A stretch of 64,000 bases of DNA from Microbacterium oleivorans (GTDB lineage Bacteria > Actinomycetota > Actinomycetes > Actinomycetales > Microbacteriaceae), in contig NZ_CP058316.1 of the NCBI RefSeq assembly GCF_013389665.1, positions 1,302,001 to 1,366,000 of the forward strand, given 5' to 3'. Every line of letters starts with the position of its first letter. The stretch's first letter is position 1. Shown here one piece after another: positions 25,475 to 33,609 of the stretch. The notes below the pieces were generated by a model. That model did no database searches and had not been told where the DNA came from. It worked only from the letters and a program-made list of their open reading frames with translations. Position numbers and translations under genes: made by a program.

Positions 25475-26194
25475 TCAGGGGGCGATGCGCCGGGCGGCGG
25501 TGGCCATGTGGGCGGCCATCGCCGAGGCCGCCGCATCCTCGTCTCCGGCGACGACGGCACGGGCGATGGCCTCGTGCTCGGCGAGCGCCCGGAGGGCCTG
25601 TTCGTCGTCGTGGACGGCGCGGTCGGCGTAGACCTGCAGCAGCGAGCGGACGACGTGGAGCAGGTCTATCAGCATCGCGTTGCCCGCCACGCGGGCCAGC
25701 TCGTGGTGGAAGGCAAGGTCGGCGCGGGCGAAGGCGGCGAGGTCGGCGAGCGACCCGCGCATCCGCTCGACGTGGCGCTCGAGGCCCGCGCCGTCGTCGT
25801 CCGCCCCGGCGGCGAGCCGCGCGACGTAGATCTCCAGCCCCGAGCGCAGCTCGATCAGCTCGTGCGTGTTGCGCTCCCCGATCAGCAGCCCCCACCGGAG
25901 GGTCTGCGGCAGCAGCTCGCTCGCCGCACCCCGCAGGTACGTGCCCGAGCCGGGGCGCACGTCGACGATCCCGAGGATCTCGAGGGCCGCGAGCGCCTCG
26001 CGCACCGCCGACCGGCCGACCTCGAGCGTCGCCGCGAGCTGACGCTCGGGAGGAAGCCGCGTGCCCGGGGCCACCTCGCCCGAGGTGAACAGGTCGAGCA
26101 GCCGTCGGGCGACCTCCGACACCGGCGTCCGCGCCGGCAACGCGGCGAGGGATGCTGCGAGGTCGGGCGTGCCGTCGGATCGGAAGGCGGGCAT
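25475..26194 (-). CDS. GntR-family regulator, FadR subfamily
   Basis: The 239-residue protein has a GntR winged helix (LLDLFTSGEVAPGTRLPPERQLAATLEVGRSAVREALAALEILGIV, about residues 35-80). A helical FCD-type ligand domain follows, with the metal-binding pattern R..E......A.LA and H..HERM-like helices (LAFHHELARVAGN). It is divergent from the apiose-type operon at 26.4 kb and is its obvious regulator. FCD domains often bind small organic acids, so an apionate-pathway acid is a reasonable inducer. A -10-like TAGGTT lies only seven bases from the ATG, so the transcript may be leaderless; an upstream in-frame GTG at 26200 is the alternative start. Confidence 0.85.
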   Translation of the reverse strand: MPAFRSDGTPDLAASLAALPARTPVSEVARRLLDLFTSGEVAPGTRLPPERQLAATLEVGRSAVREALAALEILGIVDVRPGSGTYLRGAASELLPQTLRWGLLIGERNTHELIELRSGLEIYVARLAAGADDDGAGLERHVERMRGSLADLAAFARADLAFHHELARVAGNAMLIDLLHVVRSLLQVYADRAVHDDEQALRALAEHEAIARAVVAGDEDAAASAMAAHMATAARRIAP

Positions 26195-26228
26195 GGTCAC
26201 AACCTAGCGGGCATGTCCGCGCTGCGGC

Positions 26229-26257
26229 TTGCAATTGGTCAACCGGTTTGTCAGAAT
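26229..26257 (+). promoter_or_regulatory. Promoter of the kinase/isomerase operon with GntR-type operator
   Basis: TTGCAA (26229-26234) and CAGAAT (26252-26257) are separated by 17 bases. The spacer holds TTGGTCAACCGGTTTGTCA, with the GGT-N2-ACC core at 26237-26244 and the palindrome AACCGGTT at 26241-26248. A GGT...ACC core is common in FadR-type GntR operators. The site lies 124 bases before the DhaK start codon; nothing else is recognised in 26258-26380. Confidence 0.5.
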
Positions 26258-26380
26258 CGACCTGCGCGCCCGGCGCGCACGCTTCCGTCACCGTCGATTG
26301 GTCGAGATGTCCGCACTGTTGCCCGCGCCGGTGACCGCACCCCGCGCGATCCCCGTCGCCCGAGAGCGGGGAGTCTGCCG

Positions 26381-28156
26381 ATGACGCGCCTGTGGAACGA
26401 CCCGGCCGCGTTCGCCGACGAGATGATCGACGGCTTCGTCGCCGCCAACGGACGCTACGTGCGCCGCGTCACCGGCGGTGTCGTGCGGGCGGGCGGGACG
26501 CCGGCGGGACAGGTCGCCGTCGTGGTCGGCGGCGGCTCGGGGCACTACCCCGCGTTCGGCGGCCTCGTGGGTCCGGGCCTCGCGCACGGCGCGGCCATGG
26601 GCAACCTCTTCGCCTCGCCGTCGGCGCAGCAGATCCGCGCGGTCGCGCACGCCGCACACGCCGGGGGCGGCGTGTTCTTCTCCTACGGCAACTACGCCGG
26701 GGACGTGCTGAACTTCTCGGCCGCCGAAGAGCGTCTGCGCGCCGAGGGCATCGCGTGCGCGACGGTGACGGTGACCGACGACGTCGCCAGCGCGGGGCCC
26801 CACGAGCACGAGCGGCGCCGCGGCATCGCCGGCGACCTGACCGTGTTCCGCGCCGCGGCCGCCGCGGCATCCGCCGGTTACGACCTCGCCGGAGTCGCAC
26901 GGATCGCCCGGCATGCCAACGACCGCACCCGGTCGTTCGGTGTGGCCTTCACCGGCTGCACCCTCCCGGGAGCCCCCGAGCCGCTGTTCTCGGTGCCGCC
27001 CGGCCGCATGGCGGTCGGCCTCGGCATCCACGGCGAGCCGGGGATCGAGGAGACCGACGTCCCCACCGCCGACGAGCTCGCCGACCTCCTGGTGCGGACG
27101 CTGCTGGCCGAACGCCCCGCCGGGGCCGACGGCCGCGTCGTGCCGATCCTCAACGGACTCGGGTCGCTCAAGTACGAGGAGCTGTTCGTCGTCTACCGGC
27201 GCATCGCGGAGCTGCTGGGCGACGCCGGACTGGAGGTCGTCGACCCCCACGTGGGCGAGTACTGCACGAGCTTCGACATGGCCGGAACCTCGCTCACCCT
27301 CTTCTGGCTCGACGACGAGCTCGCCGGTCTCTGGGAGACCCCCGTCGACACACCCGCCTACCGCCGCGGCGCCGCGGCGGTGAGCACCACCGCCGCGGCC
27401 GAAAGCGCAGCCGCCAGCGCGACCGCAGCCGCCCGCGCGACCGCCACCGCCACCGCAGACGCGGGCTCCCACCCGATCGCCCCGGGCGACGACGCGTCGC
27501 GCGCGGCCGCCCGCGTGGTGACGAGCGTCATCGACGCCGTCGCGGCGACGATCGATGTCCACGTCGACGAGCTCGGCCGTCTGGACGCGATCGCCGGCGA
27601 CGGCGACCACGGCATCGGGATGCAGCGCGGCGCGCACGCCGCGCGCGCCGCCGCGCACGACGCGGTGGCCGCCGGTGCCGGTGCCGGCACGACGCTCGCC
27701 TGCGCCGCCGATGCCTGGTCCGACCGAGCCGGCGGCACCTCGGGAGCCCTGTGGGGCGTCATCCTCGCCTCGGTCGCCACGGCCCTCGGCGACACGGGAC
27801 GACCCGACCGTGCGGCCGTGGTCTCCGGAGTGGCCGCCGGCGCGCGCGGTGTGGTGGCCTACGGACACGCCGAGATCGGCGACAAGACCATGGTCGATGC
27901 GCTCGCGCCGTTCAGCTCCGAGCTCGGCCGCGCCGTGGCCGCAGGGGCGCCGCTCGCCGAGGCCTGGCGGACCGCAGCCGAGGCCGCCACCTCGGCCGCC
28001 GCCGCCACCGCCGATCTGCTGCCCCGCCGCGGCCGCGCCCGCACTCACGGGCAGCACAGCGTCGGGACGCCCGACCCCGGGGCGCACTCGCTCGCCCTCA
28101 TCGCCACAGCCGTCGGCGACCTGCTCGCCACGGAGAGGAACGGACACCATGACTGA
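26381..28156 (+). CDS. DhaK-DhaL fused ketose kinase, candidate erythrulose kinase (LerK/DerK-like)
   Basis: The 591-residue protein joins a DhaK domain (about 1-330) and a DhaL domain (about 380-590) through an Ala-rich linker. DhaK shows [20 protein letters not shown] and the substrate-binding His217 in GIHGEPG. DhaL shows the Mg/ATP site [10 protein letters not shown] (Asp407, Asp409) and [11 protein letters not shown]. This is the ATP-dependent dihydroxyacetone kinase architecture. With RpiB- and TIM-type isomerases next door, the closest match is the tetrulose pathway of Mycobacterium smegmatis, where LerK/DerK phosphorylate L- or D-erythrulose. Phosphorylation of dihydroxyacetone remains the alternative. 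It is the first gene of the operon and overlaps the next by 8 bases. Confidence 0.8.
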   Translation: MTRLWNDPAAFADEMIDGFVAANGRYVRRVTGGVVRAGGTPAGQVAVVVGGGSGHYPAFGGLVGPGLAHGAAMGNLFASPSAQQIRAVAHAAHAGGGVFFSYGNYAGDVLNFSAAEERLRAEGIACATVTVTDDVASAGPHEHERRRGIAGDLTVFRAAAAAASAGYDLAGVARIARHANDRTRSFGVAFTGCTLPGAPEPLFSVPPGRMAVGLGIHGEPGIEETDVPTADELADLLVRTLLAERPAGADGRVVPILNGLGSLKYEELFVVYRRIAELLGDAGLEVVDPHVGEYCTSFDMAGTSLTLFWLDDELAGLWETPVDTPAYRRGAAAVSTTAAAESAAASATAAARATATATADAGSHPIAPGDDASRAAARVVTSVIDAVAATIDVHVDELGRLDAIAGDGDHGIGMQRGAHAARAAAHDAVAAGAGAGTTLACAADAWSDRAGGTSGALWGVILASVATALGDTGRPDRAAVVSGVAAGARGVVAYGHAEIGDKTMVDALAPFSSELGRAVAAGAPLAEAWRTAAEAATSAAAATADLLPRRGRARTHGQHSVGTPDPGAHSLALIATAVGDLLATERNGHHD

Positions 28157-28619
28157 CGCACTGCGCATCGTGATCGGCTGCGACGACGCCGGATTCGACT
28201 ACAAGGAGATCCTCAAGGCCGATCTCGAGGCCAGCGACGGCGTCGCCTCGGTCGTCGACGTCGGGGTAGGGGCTGACGGACACACGCCGTACCCGACGGT
28301 GGCGATCGAAGCGGCCGAACGCGTCGCCCGCGGAGAAGCGGACCGCGCGCTGCTCATCTGCGGGACGGGTCTGGGCGTCGCGATCGCCGCGAACAAGGTC
28401 GCCGGCATCCGCGCGGTGACCGCCCACGACTCGTTCTCGGTCGAGCGGGGCGTGCTCTCCAACGACGCGCAGGTGCTCACGATGGGCCAGCGTGTCGTGG
28501 GCATCGAGCTGGCGCGGCGCCTCGTCCGCGAGTGGCTGACGTACCGCTTCGACACCGCGTCGGCCTCGGCCGCGAAGGTCGCCGTCATCGACCGGTACGA
28601 GAGCACCGGAAGCCGTTGA
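28149..28619 (+). CDS. RpiB/LacAB-family isomerase, candidate D-erythrulose 4-phosphate isomerase (DerI/EryI-like)
   Basis: The 156-residue protein has the RpiB fold: N-terminal [14 protein letters not shown], the catalytic Cys in [22 protein letters not shown], and the [26 protein letters not shown] block. RpiB normally interconverts ribose and ribulose 5-phosphate. Clustered with a DhaK-type kinase and a TIM homologue it more likely converts D-erythrulose 4-phosphate to D-erythrose 4-phosphate, as described for DerI and EryI. It overlaps both neighbours, so the three genes are translationally coupled. The ribosome binding site GAGAGG precedes the ATG. Confidence 0.8.
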   Translation: MTDALRIVIGCDDAGFDYKEILKADLEASDGVASVVDVGVGADGHTPYPTVAIEAAERVARGEADRALLICGTGLGVAIAANKVAGIRAVTAHDSFSVERGVLSNDAQVLTMGQRVVGIELARRLVREWLTYRFDTASASAAKVAVIDRYESTGSR

Positions 28620-29401
28620 TGCCGCGGGTGACGGTGGGCGTGAGCCTGAAGGCGTACTTCGACCGCCGCTCGGCACGGGTGTGGTTCGGCGAGGTCGCCG
28701 AGCTCGTCCGCGCCCACGCCGGTGTGCGCAGCGGCGCCGTCGAGGTCTTCGTCGCCCCCACCTACCTGCAGCTCGACGACGCGCGCGGCTACCTCCACGA
28801 CGCCGGCGTGCGCCTGGGCGTGCAGGACGTGTCGGTCCACGAGACGGGTGCGTTCACCGGCGAGACCACCGCCGCAGAGGCCGCCGACTCGGGCGCCGTG
28901 TACGCCGAGATCGGTCACGCCGAACGGCGCCGGCTCTTCGGCGAGACCGCCGGGACGATCGCGGCCAAGGCCGCGGCGGCCCTCCGCCACGGCCTGACCC
29001 CGGTGCTGTGCCTGGGCGAGGCGCAGCGACAGGATGCCGGGGCGGCAGCCGCCGCCACGCTCGACCAGCTCCGGACGGATCTGGCCGGAGCGCCGGGAGG
29101 CCCGGTCGTGGTGGCCTACGAGCCCGTCTGGGCGATCGGGGCGCCGCAGCCGGCACCCGTCGAGCACATCACGGTGGTGACCCGGGCGCTGCGGGCGGCG
29201 CTCGACGCCGACCCGGGACGTGCCGGCTCGGCCGTGATCTACGGCGGTTCGGCGGGACCGGACCTGCTGACGCGACTCGGCGACGCCGTCGACGGCCTCT
29301 TCCTCGGGCGCTTCGCACACGACCCCGCGGCCCTCGGGCGCGTGCTCGACGAGGCGACCGCCCTGGCTGCGCGCCGAGCAGAACCGGAGCACGCACGGTG
29401 A
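28619..29401 (+). CDS. Triosephosphate-isomerase homologue, candidate L-erythrulose 1-phosphate isomerase (LerI/EryH-like)
   Basis: The 260-residue TIM barrel keeps the catalytic Lys11 (VSLKAYF), the His of EIGHAERRRLFGET and the Glu of VAYEPVWAIG, plus the phosphate-binding loop VIYGGSAGPDLL. The first loop reads SLKAYF rather than the NWKMN of housekeeping TIM, a feature of the tetrulose-phosphate isomerases. In the known pathway LerI/EryH epimerises L-erythrulose 1-phosphate to D-erythrulose 4-phosphate, which the adjacent RpiB-type enzyme uses. A second glycolytic TIM is less likely given the divergence and operon setting. Start ATG overlaps the RpiB stop. Confidence 0.8.
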   Translation: MPRVTVGVSLKAYFDRRSARVWFGEVAELVRAHAGVRSGAVEVFVAPTYLQLDDARGYLHDAGVRLGVQDVSVHETGAFTGETTAAEAADSGAVYAEIGHAERRRLFGETAGTIAAKAAAALRHGLTPVLCLGEAQRQDAGAAAAATLDQLRTDLAGAPGGPVVVAYEPVWAIGAPQPAPVEHITVVTRALRAALDADPGRAGSAVIYGGSAGPDLLTRLGDAVDGLFLGRFAHDPAALGRVLDEATALAARRAEPEHAR

Positions 29402-30192
29402 TCGGGCTCGGCACCTACGCCTTCTTCTGGGAGCACTCCGAGCGCGCCCGCACGCCGCTCTCGCTCGTCGGCGCGTTCGAGCGCACGCGCGAGCTCGGCG
29501 CGGACCTCTTCCAGATCTGCGACTACGCCCCGCTCGAGGCGATGGATGCCGCCGAGCTCGCCGACGCGGCATCCGCGGCGCGCGATCTCGGTCTCGTCAT
29601 CGAACTCGGCACGAAGGGCGTGACGCCGGACCGGCTCGCCTGCTTCCTCGACCTGGCGGGGGTCTTCGATGCCTCGCTGGTGCGGAGCATGCTCTCGGGC
29701 CCCGACGGACGCGCGACCCTCGCAGAGGCCGACCGATGGCTGCGCGGCGCGCTCCCCCGCTTCGAGGCCGCGGGGGTCGCACTCGCACTCGAGACCTACG
29801 AGCAGGTCGCCACCGCCGACCTGATGAGCCTCGTGACCGCGATCGACAGCCCGAGCCTGGGCATCTGCCTCGATCCGGCCAATGTCGTCGCGCGCCTCGA
29901 GCTGCCGCAGGACTGCGTCGCGCAGACCGCCGCGCGGGTGGTGAACGTGCACGCCAAGGACTTCGCGTTCGACCGACAGCCGGGGTGGGTGGGCTTCACC
30001 TACTCCGGCGCCCGCATGGGCGAGGGGCTCCACGACTATCCCGGACTGCTCGAGGCCGTGCGTCCGCGCGAGCGCGGCATCAACGAGATCGTCGAGCACT
30101 GGCTGCCCTGGCAGGGCGACCCCGAGACGACCATCCGAACCGAGCGGGACTGGACCCGCACCACCCTGGACTACCTGAGGAGCATTCGATGA
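29398..30192 (+). CDS. TIM-barrel sugar isomerase/epimerase-like protein, candidate 3-oxo-isoapionate decarboxylase (OiaC)
   Basis: The 264-residue protein is an AP_endonuc_2/xylose-isomerase-like TIM barrel. Metal ligands can be placed at Glu132 (LETYEQ), Asp159 (CLDPANVV), His185 (NVHAKDFAF) and Glu230 (GINEIVEHW). GLGTYAFFWEH and LFQICDYAPLE at the N-terminus fit the subgroup found beside ApnO. In the oxidative D-apiose pathway OiaC decarboxylates 3-oxo-isoapionate to L-erythrulose, exactly the substrate the upstream kinase needs. The start is a GTG overlapping the TIM stop (GTGA); the stop overlaps the ApnO start (ATGA). Without a search, another sugar isomerase is possible. Confidence 0.62.
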   Translation: MIGLGTYAFFWEHSERARTPLSLVGAFERTRELGADLFQICDYAPLEAMDAAELADAASAARDLGLVIELGTKGVTPDRLACFLDLAGVFDASLVRSMLSGPDGRATLAEADRWLRGALPRFEAAGVALALETYEQVATADLMSLVTAIDSPSLGICLDPANVVARLELPQDCVAQTAARVVNVHAKDFAFDRQPGWVGFTYSGARMGEGLHDYPGLLEAVRPRERGINEIVEHWLPWQGDPETTIRTERDWTRTTLDYLRSIR

Positions 30193-31037
30193 GCCACACC
30201 ATCGCCGTGATCGGCGCGGGCGGGAAGATGGGCATGCGCGTGTCCGACAACCTGGTGAAGACCGATCACACCGTCCACTACGTCGAGAACTCCCCCGCCG
30301 GCCGCGAGCGCACCCTCGCCGCGGGGCGCGAGCTGACGGATGCCGCCGACGCGGTCGGCGACGCCGACATCGTCGTGCTCGCGGTGCCCGACCTCGCCCT
30401 GGGCCCGGTGACCGCCGACCTCGTGCCGCAGCTCCGCCCCGGTGCGATCGTGCTGACGCTCGACCCCGCGGCCGCATACGCCGGGCTCCTCACCACGCGC
30501 GATGACGTCGTGCAGGCCGTCGCCCACCCGTGTCATCCGTCGGTCTTCCTCGAGCGCACGACGAAGGAGGAGTGGGCCGACACATTCGGAGGCATCGCCG
30601 CACCGCAGGACGCGATCGCGGCGATCGAGTCGGACGACCCCGAGAAGCAGCGCATCGTCGAAGAGACGGTCCGCGCGATCTACGCACCCGTCATCGATGT
30701 GCACTGGGTCACGATCAAGCAGCTCGCGCAGCTCGAGCCGACCCTCGTGGAGACGGTCGCCTGCATGATCGGGTCGCTCCTGAACGAGGCGCTCGAGGAG
30801 GCGATCCACACGATGGGCGTCCCCGAGGCCGCAGCACGCAGCATCCTCTACGGGCACACGCAGGTGGCCCTCGCGAACGGGCTGCGCGGCGACAACCCGT
30901 TCAGCGACGCGTGCCTCATCGCGATGGACTACGGTCGCGAGAGCATCATCAAGGAGGACTGGAAGAAGATCTTCCGCGACGACGAGCTCGACAAGAACCT
31001 CGCGCGGATGCTGCACCTGGACCACATCGAGCGCTGA
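30189..31037 (+). CDS. Candidate D-apionate oxidoisomerase (ApnO family)
   Basis: The 282-residue protein has an N-terminal Rossmann domain (IGAGGKMGMRVSDNL, dinucleotide loop at residues 9-15; VVLAVPDLALGPV). The helical phosphogluconate-dehydrogenase-like C-terminal domain includes HPCHPSVFLE, TFGGIAAPQDAI, VDVHWVTIKQLAQLEPTLVET-like helices and DYGRESIIKEDWKKIF. This arrangement matches the ApnO family, which oxidises and rearranges D-apionate to 3-oxo-isoapionate with NAD. Automated annotation often calls these proteins semialdehyde or phosphogluconate dehydrogenases. Position between the OiaC and ApnL candidates strongly supports the assignment. Confidence 0.7.
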   Translation: MSHTIAVIGAGGKMGMRVSDNLVKTDHTVHYVENSPAGRERTLAAGRELTDAADAVGDADIVVLAVPDLALGPVTADLVPQLRPGAIVLTLDPAAAYAGLLTTRDDVVQAVAHPCHPSVFLERTTKEEWADTFGGIAAPQDAIAAIESDDPEKQRIVEETVRAIYAPVIDVHWVTIKQLAQLEPTLVETVACMIGSLLNEALEEAIHTMGVPEAAARSILYGHTQVALANGLRGDNPFSDACLIAMDYGRESIIKEDWKKIFRDDELDKNLARMLHLDHIER

Positions 31038-31048
31038 GGACGACGACG

Positions 31049-31807
31049 ATGACGATGCGACTGCAGGGCAAGACGGCGCTGGTGACGGGCGCCGCCACGG
31101 GGATCGGCCGCGCGGTCGCGGAGCGGTTCGTGTCGGAGGGCGCGCGGGTGGTGCTCGCCGACCGCAACGCGGCCGCCGTCCGCGAGGCCGCGGCCGCACT
31201 CGGGCCGCGCGCCCGGGCGGTCACCATGGACATCTCCGACGAGACCGCCGTCGCGGCCGCGTTCGACGAGATCGATGCGGCGGACTGGACGCCCGACGTC
31301 GTCGTCGCCAACGCCGGCGTTCAGCTCTTCGGGCAGGACGCGGCCGCCGCCGACCTCGACCTCGACGTCTGGCGGCGCACGATCGACATCAACCTCACCG
31401 GCACCTTCCTCACCGTGAAGTACGCCGTCCGGGCCCTGCTCTCTCGCGGCGGCGGGTCGATCATCCTCACCGGCAGCCCGACGGGCGTCAACGGCGAGGG
31501 ACGCGACTTCACCGCCTACAGCGCCTCGAAAGCGGGGGTCCACGGCCTCGGCCGCACCGTCGCAGCGGCATATGCCGACCGGGGCATCCGGGTCAACACG
31601 GTGCAGCCGGCGTACACCGAGACACCCCTCGTGTCGGCCATCACCGACGACCCGCAGTCGCGCGCCGCGATCGTCTCGCGCATCCCGATCGGACGCGCGG
31701 GCACGCCCGCCGACGTCACCGGGATCATGGTCTACCTCGCCAGCGACGAGGGCTCGTTCGCGACCGGGGCCACGTTCTCGGTCGACGGCGGCATGACGTC
31801 GCTCTGA
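31049..31807 (+). CDS. SDR-family oxidoreductase, possible sugar dehydrogenase
   Basis: The 252-residue classical short-chain dehydrogenase has the cofactor motif TGAATGIGRAV, an Asp after the second strand (VVLADRN, suggesting NAD), NAGV, the catalytic Ser in ILTGSPTG and YSASK as Tyr-x-x-x-Lys. The C-terminus SVDGGMTSL is standard. The gene sits between ApnO and ApnL, eleven bases after the ApnO stop. The known D-apiose dehydrogenase ApsD belongs to the Gfo/Idh/MocA family and is not present in this window, so this SDR is one candidate for oxidation of apiose or of a related polyol or tetrose. Its substrate is not shown by the sequence. Confidence 0.8.
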   Translation: MTMRLQGKTALVTGAATGIGRAVAERFVSEGARVVLADRNAAAVREAAAALGPRARAVTMDISDETAVAAAFDEIDAADWTPDVVVANAGVQLFGQDAAAADLDLDVWRRTIDINLTGTFLTVKYAVRALLSRGGGSIILTGSPTGVNGEGRDFTAYSASKAGVHGLGRTVAAAYADRGIRVNTVQPAYTETPLVSAITDDPQSRAAIVSRIPIGRAGTPADVTGIMVYLASDEGSFATGATFSVDGGMTSL

Positions 31808-31809
31808 CG

Positions 31810-33609
31810 ATGACGTCGACCTGGGCGCGCGACGGCGTCGATCACCACCGCATCGGCCCGTGGGAGTTCGAGGTGCGGGACGATGAGTTCGCCGACATCC
31901 GCTGGGGCGGCAGATGCGTGCTCCGGAGCGTGCGCGCCGTGATCCGCGACCGCGACTGGAACACGACAGCCCTCGCCGTGGACCGCGCAGTGTGCACCGA
32001 GACGAGCCTGACCCTGCACGTGCGCTCACGCGAGGACGGCGCGCACTGGGGCGGCAGCGTGCGGGCCGAGGCGCGCGCCGGAAGCCTCCTCGTGCTGTGC
32101 GATCTCGAGACGGCGCGGCAGGTCGACACGAACCGCACGGGCCTGGTCGCCCTCATCCCCCCGAACGCCGCCGGCAGGCGCCTGACCGTCGGCCACGGCG
32201 ACGGCAGCACCTCGGACGCGATCCTTCCGGCGGCCATCAGCCCGCACCAGCCGGTGGCCGACATCTCGACCCTGCGCTGGCGGGACGACGGCGCGGCGAT
32301 CGGGCTGGCCTTCGACGGCGACGTGTTCGAGATGGAGGATCAGCGCAACTGGACCGACGCCTCGTTCAAGGTCTACAGCCGGCCCCTCTCGCTGCCCTTC
32401 CCCTACCGCCTCGAAGCCGGCGAACGCGTCATGCAGGCGATCACGATCACCGCGGACGCGCTGGCGCCGGCATCCGCCACCGCCGACGACGCACGGATCG
32501 AGCTGCAGCCGTGCGGTCCCCTGCCGGCCATCGGGCTGGGGACCTCGACCGCACCCGACCCGGCGCCGCCGACCATCGCAGCCCCGCGGGACGCGGCGGT
32601 CGCGACCACGCTCGTCGAGCTCGACCTCGCCTGGCCGGGGTGGCCGCGGGCACTGGCGCGAGCCGCATCGGCGGGAGCGCCGCTGGACGTGCGGATCGTC
32701 CTGCCCGCCGAGGCTCCGCCCGCCGGTTCGCCGCTGCCGGACGTCCCCGACGCCGCATCGGGCGCGGTGCTCGCGGACGTCGTCGCGGCCCTCGCACCGC
32801 ATCGCGTCGCGCGCATCACCGCCTTCCAGCCGGCGGGGCCGGCACGTCACATCTCGGATGCCGCCGCCCTCGCGCTCCTGCGCCGCGCACTGGCCGACGG
32901 CGGGATCGACGTGCCCGTCGTGGGCGGCTCACGGGCCCATTTCACCGAGCTCAACCGCGAGCGGCACCGCCTGCCGCCGGGCCTCGCCGGGATCGTGTTC
33001 AGCATCACACCGCTGTTCCACAGCCGCGACACCGAGCAGCTCGTGGAATCGCTCGCGATGCAGCGCCTCGTGGCCCGGCAGGCCGTCGACATCGCCGGCG
33101 GCGTGCCGGTGCACGTCGGACCCATCACGCTGCGCCCGCATGTCAACGATGTCGCCACCACACCGCCCCCGCGCCCCACGGCCTCCGACCTCGCGGGCGG
33201 CTACGGCACGCACCTCATCGACGCGGACGACCCGCGGCAGGGCGCCCGCGAACTCGCGGCATGGACGATCGCGAGCGCCGCGGCCCTCGCGGTCCCCGGC
33301 GTCGCGAGCCTGACCTACTTCGAGCGATGGGGGCCTCGCGGCATCGTCACGGCGAGGGGCGATGCGCTGCCTGTCGCCGCGGCGATCGACGCGATCACCG
33401 CGCTCTCGGGCCGCGAGGCGCTCAGCGGCGGGACGGCCGACGGACTGGTCTGGGCGCTCTCGACCGAGACCGCCGCGGGCCGGTGCGTGCTCGCGGCGAA
33501 CCTCGATCGACGCGACCGCCGCGTCGAGCTGCGGATCTCCGGCCGGCGCACGACCCTGGACCTCTCGGCGGGCGCATGGCGCCGCGTCGACCTCGACGAG
33601 GAGCGATGA
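31810..33609 (+). CDS. Candidate D-apionolactonase (ApnL family)
   Basis: This 599-residue cytoplasmic protein has an N-terminal beta-sandwich, a central TIM-like barrel (about 190-500; VPVVGGSRAHFTELNRER, VFSITPLFHSRDTEQLVE, VHVGPITLRPH) and a C-terminal beta-domain. The segment around residues 172-195 contains EMEDQRNWTDASF with Glu174, Glu176, Asp177 and Asp183, which I recognise as the signature of ApnL D-apionolactonases. ApnL opens D-apionolactone to D-apionate, the substrate of the ApnO candidate two genes upstream. The start lies two bases after the SDR stop and the stop overlaps the next gene. Generic searches would probably call it hypothetical. Confidence 0.65.
   Translation: MTSTWARDGVDHHRIGPWEFEVRDDEFADIRWGGRCVLRSVRAVIRDRDWNTTALAVDRAVCTETSLTLHVRSREDGAHWGGSVRAEARAGSLLVLCDLETARQVDTNRTGLVALIPPNAAGRRLTVGHGDGSTSDAILPAAISPHQPVADISTLRWRDDGAAIGLAFDGDVFEMEDQRNWTDASFKVYSRPLSLPFPYRLEAGERVMQAITITADALAPASATADDARIELQPCGPLPAIGLGTSTAPDPAPPTIAAPRDAAVATTLVELDLAWPGWPRALARAASAGAPLDVRIVLPAEAPPAGSPLPDVPDAASGAVLADVVAALAPHRVARITAFQPAGPARHISDAAALALLRRALADGGIDVPVVGGSRAHFTELNRERHRLPPGLAGIVFSITPLFHSRDTEQLVESLAMQRLVARQAVDIAGGVPVHVGPITLRPHVNDVATTPPPRPTASDLAGGYGTHLIDADDPRQGARELAAWTIASAAALAVPGVASLTYFERWGPRGIVTARGDALPVAAAIDAITALSGREALSGGTADGLVWALSTETAAGRCVLAANLDRRDRRVELRISGRRTTLDLSAGAWRRVDLDEER

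Noticed and set aside
27370..27480. Ala-rich repetitive stretch as a sign of a frameshift in the kinase gene
   Set aside because: The frame is open and it is simply the low-complexity linker between the DhaK and DhaL domains.
28149..29401. Housekeeping ribose 5-phosphate isomerase B and triosephosphate isomerase
   Set aside because: Both are coupled to a DhaK-type kinase and sugar-acid genes, and the TIM homologue deviates in its first catalytic loop. A tetrulose-phosphate role explains the context better, although the housekeeping reading is not strictly excluded.
26381..31807. Erythritol or threitol utilisation operon
   Set aside because: The kinase and both isomerases fit, but no polyol dehydrogenase-importer set is nearby, and the ApnO-, ApnL- and OiaC-like proteins have no place in that pathway. 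Side use of tetritols remains possible.
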